Notes under the pieces: model-generated
Seen by the model: only the letters and a program-made list of their open reading frames with translations
Database searches by the model: none
Told to the model about the DNA's origin: nothing
Shown here: piece after piece, positions 9,192 to 18,149 of the stretch
Layout: each line of letters opens with the position of its first letter
How positions within the stretch are numbered: position 1 is the first letter of the stretch
Assembly: GCF_029581195.1 (NCBI RefSeq)
Contig: NZ_CP120737.1
Coordinates: 1,364,001 to 1,428,000 of the forward strand
Direction: 5' to 3'
Origin: Solwaraspora sp. WMMD791
GTDB lineage: Bacteria > Actinomycetota > Actinomycetes > Mycobacteriales > Micromonosporaceae
Length of the DNA: 64,000 nucleotides
Translations under genes and position numbers: made by a program

Positions 9192-11131
9192 TGGCGTACC
9201 TCCTGAGGGTCTGCGTCGTCCCAGGCGTTGTTCTCCGGACCCAGCACCCGGTCCGCCTGTAGCCGGAACAGCCGTGCGTACCGGCCGCCGGTGGCCATCA
9301 GCTCCGCGTGGCTGCCCCGCTCGACCACCCGGCCGTGTTCCAGGACGACGATCACGTCGGCATGTCGGACCGTGGAGAACCGGTGGGAGATCAGGACGCT
9401 GGTGACACCCCGGGTCAGCCCGGCGAACTGGTCGAAGAAGCGCGCCTCGGCACGCACGTCGAGATTCGCGGTGGGCTCGTCGAGAACCACGATCGGGGCT
9501 CCGTGCCGTACCGCGAAGAGCGCGCGGGCCAGCGCCACCCGCTGCCACTGGCCCCCGGAAAGATCCGTACCGCCGGTGAGGTGACTCGCGAGCGGCGTGT
9601 CGAGGCCAGCCGGTAGCCGGTCCAGGGACTCGGTCAGACCCACGGCCGCGGCGGCGGCCCGCACCCCGGCCCGGTCGTCGCGGTGGCGGACCGCACCGAA
9701 GGCGATGTTGTCAGCCACCGAGGTCTCGTAGCGCAGGAAGTCCTGGAAGATGATGCTGATCGCGGCCCGCCACTGGGCGACGGGAAACGAGCGGATGTCC
9801 ACTCCGCCGGCCCGGATCACACCGCTGGTCGGCTCGTAGAGCCGGGCCAGGAGCTTGACCAGCGTGGTCTTGCCCGCTCCGTTGACGCCGACGATCGCCG
9901 TGCACTTGCCGACCGGGATCCGCAGGTCGAGTTCGTCGAGGACGGTACGGTCCTGACCGGGATAGCGGAAGCTGACCCGATCGAAGTGCAGATCCCCACC
10001 CAGCGACGGCGGTGGAGGCGACCCCGCCGGGTCGGAAACGGTCGCGGGCACCTCCAGGCGGCTGACGAAACGACGTACGTCATCGTATGCGGACACCCCA
10101 ATGGCGGTCTGGACATCGGCCTCGGCGTAGTAGCCGCCGAGCGCGATCGCGCCGAGTGTCGCCTGCACGACCAGGGCGAACTGCGTCAGCGTCAGCGTCG
10201 TCGGAGCTGCCAGGGCCACCGCCACGAACACGGACACGGCAGCCGCGAGGCTCGGACCGGCGAAGATCAGATACCGCCAGAGCAGAATCCGCCGGCGGTA
10301 GGCCCACAGGGGACCCAGCCACATCAGGTACACCCGGCGATACGTGTCAGTCAGCCAGCCGACCAGGCCGAACACCCGGATCTCCTTGCCTGCCGCCGGC
10401 TCGACGGCAAGCGCCCTGATGTAGTGCACCCGCCGCTCGGCGCGGCTCAGCCGCTGCCGTGCCTCGGCGTAGCGGCTGAGCCCACCCCGGGTGCTGTGCC
10501 GCATCAGCAACACCGAAACCACCAGGCCGGCCGCCGCGAGCCAGGAGAACGCCACACCGATCAGCACCGCGTACGCGACGAGTTGGGTGTACCGGGCGAG
10601 CAGAGCGAGCAGCCCGGCGCAGGCGTCGCCCGGGGTCTGCACGGCGAACTGCAACTTCAGCGCCGCCACCCGCAGCCGGTCCTGGTTCTCCTCGTCCTCC
10701 AGGGGCGCGATTCCCACCGGCGACAACGACGCCGCCATCAGCTCATCGTGAACCTGCTGATCGACGCGGCGACCCACCAAGTCCCCCAGCGAGGTTCGCA
10801 GGGGCGTGATCACCTGTTGAGCGACGAAGGCCAGTGCCGCACCGACGAACACCACCACCAGCGAGTCCCAGGCAGCCGAGCCGAGACCCTCGGCGACCGC
10901 GGCAGGAACCAGCCCGAGCAGGACGCTGGTCGCCACGATGAACAGTACCGGCAGCAGACCAAGGAGCAGGTTGACCAATGCCAGGATGGTGACGACACCA
11001 GGCCCGCCCCGGCGCAGCAGGCGCACGGTCTGCCAGCGGGCACGCAGCAGGTTGGCCGGGCTGCTGGACATCGCGTCGGGGCTCTCGTTCAGCGGCACTT
11101 CGACGGGGAGATCTGACCGGTGATCGCTCAC
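9188..11131 (-). CDS. ABC half-transporter (permease plus ATPase), first of a pair
   Basis: The 647-residue protein has N-terminal membrane helices (ALVNLLLGLLPVLFIVATSV from about residue 45). The ATPase domain has Walker A VGVNGAGKTTL, signature LSGGQWQRVALARAL, Walker B IVVLDEPTANLD and VLISHRFSTV. GTG at 11131 follows GGAGGTGTG; ATG at 11071 is an alternative with no ribosome site. It closely resembles the protein at 55105-56991, including the AGKEIRVFGL coupling segment (AGKEIRIFGL there). Exporter partner of the gene at 7416-9191. Confidence 0.87.
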   Translation of the reverse strand: MSDHRSDLPVEVPLNESPDAMSSSPANLLRARWQTVRLLRRGGPGVVTILALVNLLLGLLPVLFIVATSVLLGLVPAAVAEGLGSAAWDSLVVVFVGAALAFVAQQVITPLRTSLGDLVGRRVDQQVHDELMAASLSPVGIAPLEDEENQDRLRVAALKLQFAVQTPGDACAGLLALLARYTQLVAYAVLIGVAFSWLAAAGLVVSVLLMRHSTRGGLSRYAEARQRLSRAERRVHYIRALAVEPAAGKEIRVFGLVGWLTDTYRRVYLMWLGPLWAYRRRILLWRYLIFAGPSLAAAVSVFVAVALAAPTTLTLTQFALVVQATLGAIALGGYYAEADVQTAIGVSAYDDVRRFVSRLEVPATVSDPAGSPPPPSLGGDLHFDRVSFRYPGQDRTVLDELDLRIPVGKCTAIVGVNGAGKTTLVKLLARLYEPTSGVIRAGGVDIRSFPVAQWRAAISIIFQDFLRYETSVADNIAFGAVRHRDDRAGVRAAAAAVGLTESLDRLPAGLDTPLASHLTGGTDLSGGQWQRVALARALFAVRHGAPIVVLDEPTANLDVRAEARFFDQFAGLTRGVTSVLISHRFSTVRHADVIVVLEHGRVVERGSHAELMATGGRYARLFRLQADRVLGPENNAWDDADPQEVRQ

Positions 11132-11264
11132 CACACCTCCAGCATCGGTCGACGGCCACCCATGCGCGCGACAGCAGGGACGGCACCGAACTAAGCGTCC
11201 ATGTTGGATGCTGACAGGACAGGCGCGCACCTTCCAACGTGCGCTGGTCGGACCGACCCGACCG

Positions 11265-12041
11265 TCAGGTGCCGGCGTGGCGTTGGTGACGGTGCAACTC
11301 GACCAACCTACGACGGGCGTACCCTGGCTCCGCCCGCCAGCAGGTCGCGGTCTCCCAGGCGAGGCCAGCGGCGCGCATCGTCGACCGGTCACCCGGCCAC
11401 GGCGTCGTCACCTCGTCGGGCAGGAACGCGTAGTCGAACCAGGGCACGTCCACCCGCGCTTCGTCCCAGTCCAGCAGGGTGACCCGGGCTCCGTCGACCA
11501 GCACGTTGCTGGGACCGATGTCGCCGTGCACCACACAGCGCGACCCGCGTTGCACGCCCAGCCAGGCTGACCGCACCGTCGTGACCACCGAAGCCGGCAT
11601 CACGTCCAGCCGCACGTCCCCACCCCGATCGGAGTCGAGCAGCACCCCGCTCGACGCGAACCCGGGGCGCTGCGACCAGCCGGCCGTCGCCGTGTGCAGG
11701 ACAGTGAGCTGGTCGGCGACCATGCGCCAGTCGGCGGTGTCGGCCGGATACCGGCCGGGGACGAACGCACTGACCAGCAAGCCGTCCACGTGCCGGCGGC
11801 CGTCGTCGGCGGGCACCAGCTCCGGGGTCGCCAACCCACAGCCACGAAGGTGCTCCAACAGGTCGAGTTCCCATTCCAGGGCCGCCCGGGGCCGGATCGA
11901 ACGACGGACCACCAGCGGCACCCCACCCCGCTCGGCGAGCATCACCTCGTTGCGGTGACCGCCGGGCAGCGGGCGGACCAGCCGCACACCAGCCCACGCC
12001 GAGAGTGCCGCCCACCGCTCGTCGCGAGAAGAGTCGTCCAC
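11265..12041 (-). CDS. Aminoglycoside-phosphotransferase-family small-molecule kinase
   Basis: The 258-residue protein has the APH catalytic loop VVHGDIGPSNVLVDG (Asp and Asn) and the metal-binding LLDWDEA that follows. The N-terminal lobe is short, with a glycine-poor nucleotide loop (PLPGGHRNEV). Such kinases phosphorylate hydroxyl groups of antibiotics or precursors. It is the first gene of an apparent operon with the two ABC half-transporters (134-base gap). The cluster also encodes an exported PhoX phosphatase (34733-36652). The combination resembles the streptomycin scheme of inactivation by phosphorylation, export and activation outside; that is inference. Start is GTG at 12041. Confidence 0.8.
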   Translation of the reverse strand: MDDSSRDERWAALSAWAGVRLVRPLPGGHRNEVMLAERGGVPLVVRRSIRPRAALEWELDLLEHLRGCGLATPELVPADDGRRHVDGLLVSAFVPGRYPADTADWRMVADQLTVLHTATAGWSQRPGFASSGVLLDSDRGGDVRLDVMPASVVTTVRSAWLGVQRGSRCVVHGDIGPSNVLVDGARVTLLDWDEARVDVPWFDYAFLPDEVTTPWPGDRSTMRAAGLAWETATCWRAEPGYARRRLVELHRHQRHAGT

Positions 12042-12201
12042 GCCGCCACCTCGTCGTCACGGGCCGTTCCGCCCCAGGCTAGTCCGCCCCGACCCGCAGA
12101 CGGCCAGCAGTGCGGCCGGCCGGTCGGGGCGACGCTGGTGCTGCCCACTCGGGTACGCCCGCACGGAGAGCTGCCCCTCGCCCGCGTCTACCGAAAAACT
12201 G

Positions 12202-13134
12202 ATGAGCATGAGTACCGAGGTGCCGACCGTGGACGCCGACCTCACCGGTGTCGCTCGCACCGCCCGGTGGACCGCCGCAGCGCGGGCACGGGAGACGGCA
12301 CGGCCGGACCGGCTCTTCGACGACCCGCTCGCCGGACTGCTCGCCGGCGACGACGGAGTCGCCCTCCTGCGGCACTTCCACACCCCACGTGCCGCTGCCG
12401 ACGGCAACCCGGTGCTACCCATCCGTACCCGATGGTTCGATGACTTTCTACGTCGCAGCGTCACCGACGGGTGCCAGGTGGTAGGTCTCGGTGCCGGACT
12501 GGACACTCGGGCGTTCCGACTCGACTGGCCAGCGGGAACCGTGCTGTTCGAGGTGGACCAGGCGAGTGTGCTGTCCTACAAGCGCCAGCGGCTGTCCCGG
12601 GTCGGCACCGAGGCACGCTGCGAGCGCCGGCCCGTCGGAGCCGACCTGACCGGCCGGTGGCAGTCCCCGCTGCTCGACGCCGGGTTCGACCCGACCGCGC
12701 GGACCGTCTGGTTCGCCGAAGGGCTGCTGTTCTACCTGCCGGCGTCCGTGGCTGCCGCGGTGACACGCCGGGCGGCCCGGCTCTGCGCGCCCGGCAGCCG
12801 AATCGCGGTGGATCTGATCGGCACCGGCGTCTTCCGGCTGCGCTACATGCGACCGTTCCTCGACAAGTTGGCCGAAGCGGGAAGCCCGTGGCGGTTCGGT
12901 ACGGACGCTCCTGCCGAGTTCCTTGCGCGGACGGGTTGGGAGGTCGACCGGGTCTGCGAGCCGGGCGCAGCCGACGCCCACTACGGACGTTGGCCCCAGG
13001 ACACGGCTCCGACGAACTTTCCGCAGCTACCCCGCAGCTATCTCGTCACCGCCGACCGGAGCGCCGGCGAGCCCGGCCCCATGCCCGACGGCGTACCCGC
13101 GTCGCCGGACGTCCAGCACCGAGACAGGAGTTGA
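12202..13134 (+). CDS. SAM-dependent methyltransferase of the LCM/PPM-like family
   Basis: The 310-residue protein shows the signature of this family: ARTARWTAAARARETARPDRLFDDP at the start (read as two adjoining blocks), the SAM site VVGLGAGLDTRAFRLDWP, the acidic FEVDQASVLSYK, and WFAEGLLFYLP. Actinomycete members methylate small molecules at hydroxyl or carboxyl groups. It opens a plus-strand operon running to the ACP at 17579. A second in-frame ATG at 12208 could also be the start. Acceptor unknown. Confidence 0.82.
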   Translation: MSMSTEVPTVDADLTGVARTARWTAAARARETARPDRLFDDPLAGLLAGDDGVALLRHFHTPRAAADGNPVLPIRTRWFDDFLRRSVTDGCQVVGLGAGLDTRAFRLDWPAGTVLFEVDQASVLSYKRQRLSRVGTEARCERRPVGADLTGRWQSPLLDAGFDPTARTVWFAEGLLFYLPASVAAAVTRRAARLCAPGSRIAVDLIGTGVFRLRYMRPFLDKLAEAGSPWRFGTDAPAEFLARTGWEVDRVCEPGAADAHYGRWPQDTAPTNFPQLPRSYLVTADRSAGEPGPMPDGVPASPDVQHRDRS

Positions 13135-13140
13135 CCTTCG

Positions 13141-14043
13141 ATGCCGGTCCAGTTCAGCGGAGAGACACACGGGTGCTTCTCCGACTCCCTCCAGATGGCA
13201 TTCGGCGACGACGGCCCCGGTGAAACCGTGGTCGAGGTGCTGACCGGCTCCGCCTTCGGCCTGTATCTGCATCACGACGGACGACCGTTCTTCGCACCAG
13301 CCGGTTGGAATCCGGAGAAGGGCATCGCCACCGCGATGGATCTGCTCGGCTGGACCTGCGAGTTCACCGGCGGGTCGGCTGAAGAGGTGATCCGGAAGCT
13401 CGAGTCGGTCGATGACCGGAACCGAGCCGTGGCCGGTCCAGTCGAGATGGGGCTGCTGCCGTACCACCCAGGACTGGGCCAGCCCATCGGCGCCGATCAC
13501 TACCTTTTGATCATCGGATTCGACGGGGAGAACGTGGTGGTCCACGACCCCCGCGCCCATCCGTACACCGTGCTGCCGGTGGCGAAGCTCCTCGCCGCCT
13601 GGCGCACCGAGACACTGTCCTACACCGTTGCGGACTTCACCCTGAGGACGGGCTTCCGACGGACACGTCAGGTCGACCCTGCGGACGCGGTGCGCAGGCT
13701 CCTCCCGATCGCTGCCGACCTGGTGGCGCCGGAGTCCTCCGCGGAAGCGGCCGAGGGCGCGGCGGCGGTGCTCGACGCGGGACTGAGCACCTCCCTCTTC
13801 TTCCATCTGGCCGACTTCATGGTCTGCGTGGGCGCCCGACGCCGCAACGACGCGGCCGTCGTACTGGCCCGGCACGGCTACACCCGGGTGGCGGAGGTGC
13901 TGGACCATCAGGCCCGGTTGATCGGGTCGATGGAGTACCCGTTGGTCGCCGGGGACTATTCCGCAGCAGCGGCGACGATGCGCAAGCTCGCACCCACGTT
14001 CACCCAGCTGGAAGCCGAGTTGCGGACGGCGATCCGGGCGTGA
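13141..14043 (+). CDS. BtrH-like acyltransferase (BtrH N-terminal domain family)
   Basis: The 300-residue protein opens with a conserved Cys (THGCFSDSLQMAFGDD) and later has DHYLLIIGFDGENVVVHDP, a papain/C39-like Cys-His-Asp arrangement. This matches the BtrH N-terminal family. In butirosin biosynthesis BtrH moves an acyl group from the carrier BtrI onto the amine of ribostamycin. Here it probably transfers an ACP-bound aminoacyl group to an amine of the sugar scaffold. The cluster has several ACPs, ATP-grasp ligases and a BtrK-like decarboxylase, which supports that reading. A GGAG site lies 10 bases before ATG. Confidence 0.65.
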   Translation: MPVQFSGETHGCFSDSLQMAFGDDGPGETVVEVLTGSAFGLYLHHDGRPFFAPAGWNPEKGIATAMDLLGWTCEFTGGSAEEVIRKLESVDDRNRAVAGPVEMGLLPYHPGLGQPIGADHYLLIIGFDGENVVVHDPRAHPYTVLPVAKLLAAWRTETLSYTVADFTLRTGFRRTRQVDPADAVRRLLPIAADLVAPESSAEAAEGAAAVLDAGLSTSLFFHLADFMVCVGARRRNDAAVVLARHGYTRVAEVLDHQARLIGSMEYPLVAGDYSAAAATMRKLAPTFTQLEAELRTAIRA

Positions 14044-14114
14044 CACGTCGCAACGAGACAGGTCGCAGCCGGTACGCGAGCGGGCTGTCGGCCGAGGAAC
14101 GGGAGGCTGACGCG

Positions 14115-14918
14115 ATGCATGCGATCCTGCTGGTGGGTGGTCGGGGCACCCGTCTGCTGCCACACACCAGCGACCGCCCGAAGGCGCTGATGCCGATGGG
14201 ACGACACTCCCTACTGGAGATCATCCTGCGTCGGCTCCGGGTCTGCGGATTCACCCGGGCGACCCTGTGCGTCTCGCACCTGGGTGCGATGATCCGCTCC
14301 GCGATCGGCGACGGTTCCCAGCTTGGTCTGCAGGTGGACTACTGCGTCGATGAACGTCCGATGGGCACGGCCGCGCCGCTTCGTGCGGTGCCGGAGTGGA
14401 CCTCGCCTGCGGTGGTGATGAACGGCGATCTGCTGACCTCACTCGACTTCGGCGAACTGTACCGCCGACATGTGGCCAGCGATGCCGTCCTCACCGTGGC
14501 CTACCAGCGGTACTGGGTCTCCACCGGGGTGGGGCTGCTGCGGACCGACGGTGAACGGATCCGACGGGTGCAGGAGAAGCCGACCTTCGAGTGGAACGTC
14601 TGCTGCGGGATCTACGTGGCCGACCCGGACATCCGTTCGCACATTCCCGCCGGCCAACCGATCGACATGCCGGCTCTGATCAACGCGCTCGCGCAAGCAG
14701 GGTCACCGGTCGACGGTTTCGCCTTCAACGAAGCCTGGCACGACGTCGGCACGCCCGCCCACTACGAGCAGGCACGTGCCGATTTCCTGGCAGATCCCGG
14801 CCGGTACCTGCAGCTGGCGCCGACCGGGCAACCGACGGACCGGTCGCGCCCGAAACTCGACGTGTTCTTCCTCGACGAACCGGTACCTGGAGGCGCCACG
14901 ATCGAGACCTGGTCGTGA
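14115..14918 (+). CDS. Sugar-1-phosphate nucleotidyltransferase
   Basis: The 267-residue protein starts MHAILLVGGRGTRLLPHT, the nucleotide-binding signature of NDP-sugar pyrophosphorylases. It continues with RPKALMPMG (substrate lysine), VVMNGDLLTS (metal Asp) and WHDVGTPAHYEQA. It makes an NDP-sugar from NTP and a sugar-1-phosphate. I chose ATG at 14115 because GGGAGG precedes it at 8 bases and it matches family N-termini. An in-frame GTG at 14040 would overlap the previous stop. The stop overlaps the next GTG (GTGA). Confidence 0.85.
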   Translation: MHAILLVGGRGTRLLPHTSDRPKALMPMGRHSLLEIILRRLRVCGFTRATLCVSHLGAMIRSAIGDGSQLGLQVDYCVDERPMGTAAPLRAVPEWTSPAVVMNGDLLTSLDFGELYRRHVASDAVLTVAYQRYWVSTGVGLLRTDGERIRRVQEKPTFEWNVCCGIYVADPDIRSHIPAGQPIDMPALINALAQAGSPVDGFAFNEAWHDVGTPAHYEQARADFLADPGRYLQLAPTGQPTDRSRPKLDVFFLDEPVPGGATIETWS

Positions 14919-16012
14919 GCGGCGGCACGGGCGAGGTCCTCGTCGCCTTCACCGGCTACGGCGACGTCCGGTCGGGTGCGGAGCTGATGGCGCTACGCGC
15001 GGCGCAGGGCCTGGCGGCACGGTCCCGACGGGTGACAGCTCTGGTCGACGCGGCCCACCCGGACACCGTCGCGGGCCTGCGCGCTGCGGGTGTTCCGTTG
15101 GTCACCGACGCCGACCAGTTGCTCCGGGATCACCCGGACTTCTCTCCGTCGGTGGTACACGCGTTCGATCTGGCCCACCCCGGTGCGCCCGCCCAGGCGG
15201 TGTGGCTGGCCCGCCACTACGGTGCCCAACTCGCCCTGACCCCGTCCTCGGCACCGCAGGTGTGGACTGATCCTTCCCTGGCGGCCGCGATCTGCCGGGC
15301 TGCCGACGTGGTCTTCGCGCTGACCGCGACCGAGGTCGCCGCGCTGCGCGATCTCGGTGTGCCGGACGCACACATCCGGCGTCTGCCCTCCGCTTCGGAC
15401 CTGACCGGGCCGGGCGACGCTGACGGGTTCCGTCGCCGTCACGGCGTCCACGGACGGTTCGTGCTCTTCGTCGGACGTCGTACGGCCAGTAAGGGGTATC
15501 GGACCCTCCTGGAGGCGATGGCAGCGGTGTGGCGGCGGTTGCCCGACACCCGGTTCGTCTTCGTCGGCCCGGACATCGACCCGGACGCGCCAGCCCACTT
15601 CACCGCCCACGCCGATCCGCGCCTGCACGATCTGGGCACCGTCGACGAGCAGACCAAGAACGATGCGATCGCCGCCTGCGAGTTGCTGTGCCTACCCAGC
15701 GTCGCAGACGTGTTTCCGCTGGTCTTCGTCGAGGCATGGGCCAGCGGTCGGCCGGTGGTCAGCGGAGCGTTCGCTGGCGCGCACGAGGTCGTGCGCCACG
15801 GCGTGGACGGGCTGATCGTGCCACCCGGCCCGGCGGCCCTCGCCGCAGGCCTGATCGCACTGCTCGGCGACGATGTCCGACGCAGCCGGCTCGGTGCCGC
15901 AGGGCGCCAGCGCGCCGAACACTCCTTCGGCTGGCGACGCGTTCTCGACGTCTACGAAGCGAACTACCGGGCGTCGCCCGATCGGGCCGAACCGACCGCG
16001 CGACCGCGATGA
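14915..16012 (+). CDS. Family 4 (GT-B) glycosyltransferase
   Basis: The 365-residue GT-B protein has the donor-domain landmarks LFVGRRTASKGYRTLLEA, a VDEQTKND..CELLCLPS segment and PLVFVEAWASGRPVVS (the ExxxxG-type donor site). It would transfer a sugar from the NDP-sugar made by neighbouring enzymes. The GTG start overlaps the TGA of the nucleotidyltransferase. It is the only GT-B enzyme in the window; the other four glycosyltransferases are GT-A family 2. Confidence 0.83.
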   Translation: MSGGTGEVLVAFTGYGDVRSGAELMALRAAQGLAARSRRVTALVDAAHPDTVAGLRAAGVPLVTDADQLLRDHPDFSPSVVHAFDLAHPGAPAQAVWLARHYGAQLALTPSSAPQVWTDPSLAAAICRAADVVFALTATEVAALRDLGVPDAHIRRLPSASDLTGPGDADGFRRRHGVHGRFVLFVGRRTASKGYRTLLEAMAAVWRRLPDTRFVFVGPDIDPDAPAHFTAHADPRLHDLGTVDEQTKNDAIAACELLCLPSVADVFPLVFVEAWASGRPVVSGAFAGAHEVVRHGVDGLIVPPGPAALAAGLIALLGDDVRRSRLGAAGRQRAEHSFGWRRVLDVYEANYRASPDRAEPTARPR

Positions 16013-16054
16013 GCGGTACGCCGAGCACCCGCCTACGCAAGAAGGGAGCCCATC

Positions 16055-17218
16055 TTGACGAGCGCGCGGACCGCACCGCACTGGCGGATCACGCTGGCCG
16101 ACAACACCGTTGACGAGCAGGAGATCACCGCGGTCAGCGAGGTCCTGCGTTCGCGTTGGCTGTCGGCGGGCGGGCAGACCGCAGCCTTCGAGCGGGAGTT
16201 CGCCGACCGACTTGGCGTTGACGAGGCGGTCGCGGTCAGCAGCGGCACGGCCGCCCTGCACCTGGCGACGATGGCTCTCGACCTGCGGCCCGGTGACGAG
16301 GTGATCATGCCGGCTCTGACGTTCGTGGCCTGCGCCGCCGTGGTGGCGCTGGCCGGGGCGGTCCCGGTCCTGGCTGACGTTCGCGCCCCGGACGATCTCA
16401 CCGTGGATCCCGCCGACGTGACCCGGCTGCTCACCAGGCGGACCCGCGCGGTGGTCGCGATGCACTACGCCGGATACCCGGCGGACCTGCCCGCGCTACG
16501 GGCGGTCTGCGAGCGCCACGGCGTGTCATTGATCGAGGACGCCGCACACGCACCGGCTGTCGGGTACGCCGGGGGGATGCTCGGCACGCACGGCGACATC
16601 GGCTGTTTCAGCTTCTTCGCGACCAAGAACCTCACCACCGGTGAGGGCGGCATGGTCCTCGCCCGCGACCCCGCGGTCCGGGAGCGGATCCGGCTGGCCC
16701 GCTCGCACCACCTCACGGCCTCCACATGGGACCGGCTGCGCTCCGGCGACGCCAGCTACGACGTCTCGGGTTACGGCCTGAACTACCGGCCGACGGAGGT
16801 GTCGGCGGCGCTCGGGCGCGTGCAGCTGCGCAAGCTGACGCTGGACCGGCTGCGACGCCGGGCCCTCGTCGCGACGTACCGGGAGGTGCTCGCCGCCGCA
16901 CCCGAGCTGGTCCTGCCCTTCGCCGAACGGACCGGCGATTCGGCGCTGCACCTGATGCCGGTCGTGCTGCCCGACGGGGTCGACCGGGCCGTCGTCCGCG
17001 AGGAACTCTCCGCCAGTGGCATTCAAACCTCGGTGCACTACCCGCCGGTGCACCACCTCTCCGCCTACCGGGGCAGCGCGGGCGCGGAGCGTTCGGCGCT
17101 GGCCGTCACCGACGCGGTGGCCCCACGGCTGCTCTCCCTGCCGCTGCACAGCCGGATGTCCGACGACGACGCCGCACTGGCCGCGCGGACCCTGCTGCGG
17201 TGCCTGCGGGTGCGCTGA
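16055..17218 (+). CDS. DegT/DnrJ/EryC1/StrS-family sugar aminotransferase
   Basis: The 387-residue protein has SSGTAALHLATMAL, MPALTFVACAAVVALAGAVP, IEDAAHAPAVGY (PLP-binding Asp) and the Schiff-base lysine in SFFATKNLTTGEGG. The family aminates keto-sugars bound to nucleotides, or ketocyclitols. It starts with TTG at 16055 after GAAGGGAG, an uncommon but plausible start. Together with the nucleotide-sugar dehydrogenase (22033) and SDR (21045) it could make an aminopentose or amino-uronic sugar. Confidence 0.86.
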   Translation: MTSARTAPHWRITLADNTVDEQEITAVSEVLRSRWLSAGGQTAAFEREFADRLGVDEAVAVSSGTAALHLATMALDLRPGDEVIMPALTFVACAAVVALAGAVPVLADVRAPDDLTVDPADVTRLLTRRTRAVVAMHYAGYPADLPALRAVCERHGVSLIEDAAHAPAVGYAGGMLGTHGDIGCFSFFATKNLTTGEGGMVLARDPAVRERIRLARSHHLTASTWDRLRSGDASYDVSGYGLNYRPTEVSAALGRVQLRKLTLDRLRRRALVATYREVLAAAPELVLPFAERTGDSALHLMPVVLPDGVDRAVVREELSASGIQTSVHYPPVHHLSAYRGSAGAERSALAVTDAVAPRLLSLPLHSRMSDDDAALAARTLLRCLRVR

Positions 17219-17303
17219 ACCCTAGGGCCCACCTGCCGGGACAGCCGTCGATCCCGGCCCGGGCCGACCACGCCATTGCCGCATCGATCGAACGGAGCAG
17301 GCC

Positions 17304-17579
17304 ATGACCTTCCCACCTACCACCGCGACAGTCGGTGCGACGATCATCCGGTTGCTGAACGAGCTGACCGGGCGCGACCCGGCGTCGCTCGACGGTGGCA
17401 CCAGAATCTTCATGGAACTCGGCCTGACCTCGGCCCGGATCCTCGAGCTGCTGATGCGTCTGGAGGACGAGACCGGGCTGCCCCTGGTCGGTCGGGTGGA
17501 CTGGCTACGGATGGAGACGATCGACGACCTCGCCGAGCTCGTCGTCGGGCAGCGGGCCGACGCTCCGCCCCGGTCCTGA
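17304..17579 (+). CDS. Acyl carrier protein
   Basis: The 91-residue protein is the size of a stand-alone carrier. The phosphopantetheine serine is in MELGLTSARILELLMRLE, where GLTS replaces the usual GxDS. Helix 2 after it (ILELLMRLEDETG) is typical. It is the last gene of the plus-strand operon, separated by 85 bases from the aminotransferase. It is one of three free ACPs in the cluster and presumably holds an aminoacyl or short acyl group. Confidence 0.75.
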   Translation: MTFPPTTATVGATIIRLLNELTGRDPASLDGGTRIFMELGLTSARILELLMRLEDETGLPLVGRVDWLRMETIDDLAELVVGQRADAPPRS

Positions 17580-17581
17580 CC

Positions 17582-17639
17582 GCTTCGCGGCGACGCCCCA
17601 GCCGGCCTCCGCCGTCGGGGCGTCGCCCGACGGCGAAGC
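17582..17639. terminator. Bidirectional hairpin between convergent genes
   Basis: A perfect 11-base inverted repeat (17589-17599 with 17617-17627) is extended by an outer 7-base match (17582-17588 with 17633-17639). It fills the gap between the plus-strand ACP and the minus-strand MaoC gene. It lacks a T-run, as is usual in actinomycetes. Confidence 0.6.
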
Positions 17640-17641
17640 CC

Positions 17642-18097
17642 TCACGCGTAGTTGTGCACCAGGACCTGTGCCACGCAGACCGGGGTGCGTCCGCCTTCCA
17701 CCTCGTACCGGAGGCGCAGTGTCAGCTGGACACCTCGCCGCAGCGGTAGCACGTCGGCCAGTGTGACCCCGGCCCGAATCCGCGAACCGACCGGCACCGG
17801 GGCGAGGAAGCGGACACGGTCACAGCCGTAGTTCACCTTGAGGCGTACGTTCTCACTGGTGAGGACCTGCTCAAGAACCCGGGAGGTCAGAGCGAGGATG
17901 AGGAAGCCGTGCACGACCGTACCGCCGAACGGTCCGTTGGCGGCCCGGCTCGGATCCACGTGGATCCACTGCCGGTCGCCGGTCGCCGCGGCGAACCGGT
18001 CCACCTGCTCCTGACCGACCTGCATCCAGTCGCTGAATCCGAGATGTTGCCCCACCAGTGCCCGCAGGGGCCCGACGTCAGTACCGACGACGACCAC
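17642..18097 (-). CDS. MaoC-like hydratase/dehydratase
   Basis: The 151-residue single hot-dog protein carries the hydratase-2 motif AAATGDRQWIHVDPSRA followed by GPFGGTVVHGFL. Such enzymes add or remove water at an acyl thioester double bond. In this cluster the substrate is probably ACP- or CoA-bound. GTG at 18097 follows GAGAGG; ATG at 18112 is possible but lacks a ribosome site. The frame extends much further upstream, but there it runs inside the next gene. Confidence 0.82.
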   Translation of the reverse strand: MVVVGTDVGPLRALVGQHLGFSDWMQVGQEQVDRFAAATGDRQWIHVDPSRAANGPFGGTVVHGFLILALTSRVLEQVLTSENVRLKVNYGCDRVRFLAPVPVGSRIRAGVTLADVLPLRRGVQLTLRLRYEVEGGRTPVCVAQVLVHNYA

Positions 18098-18149
18098 AGT
18101 CCACCTCTCCATCTGCTGGTGTCGGAGGTAACGGCCACAGCGGCCGGGC

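Noticed and set aside
9683-11116. 477-codon plus-strand frame opposite the ABC transporter
   Set aside because: Its Gln/Arg/His-rich composition is typical of an antisense shadow in GC-rich DNA, and the opposite strand has a fully motif-supported ABC protein.
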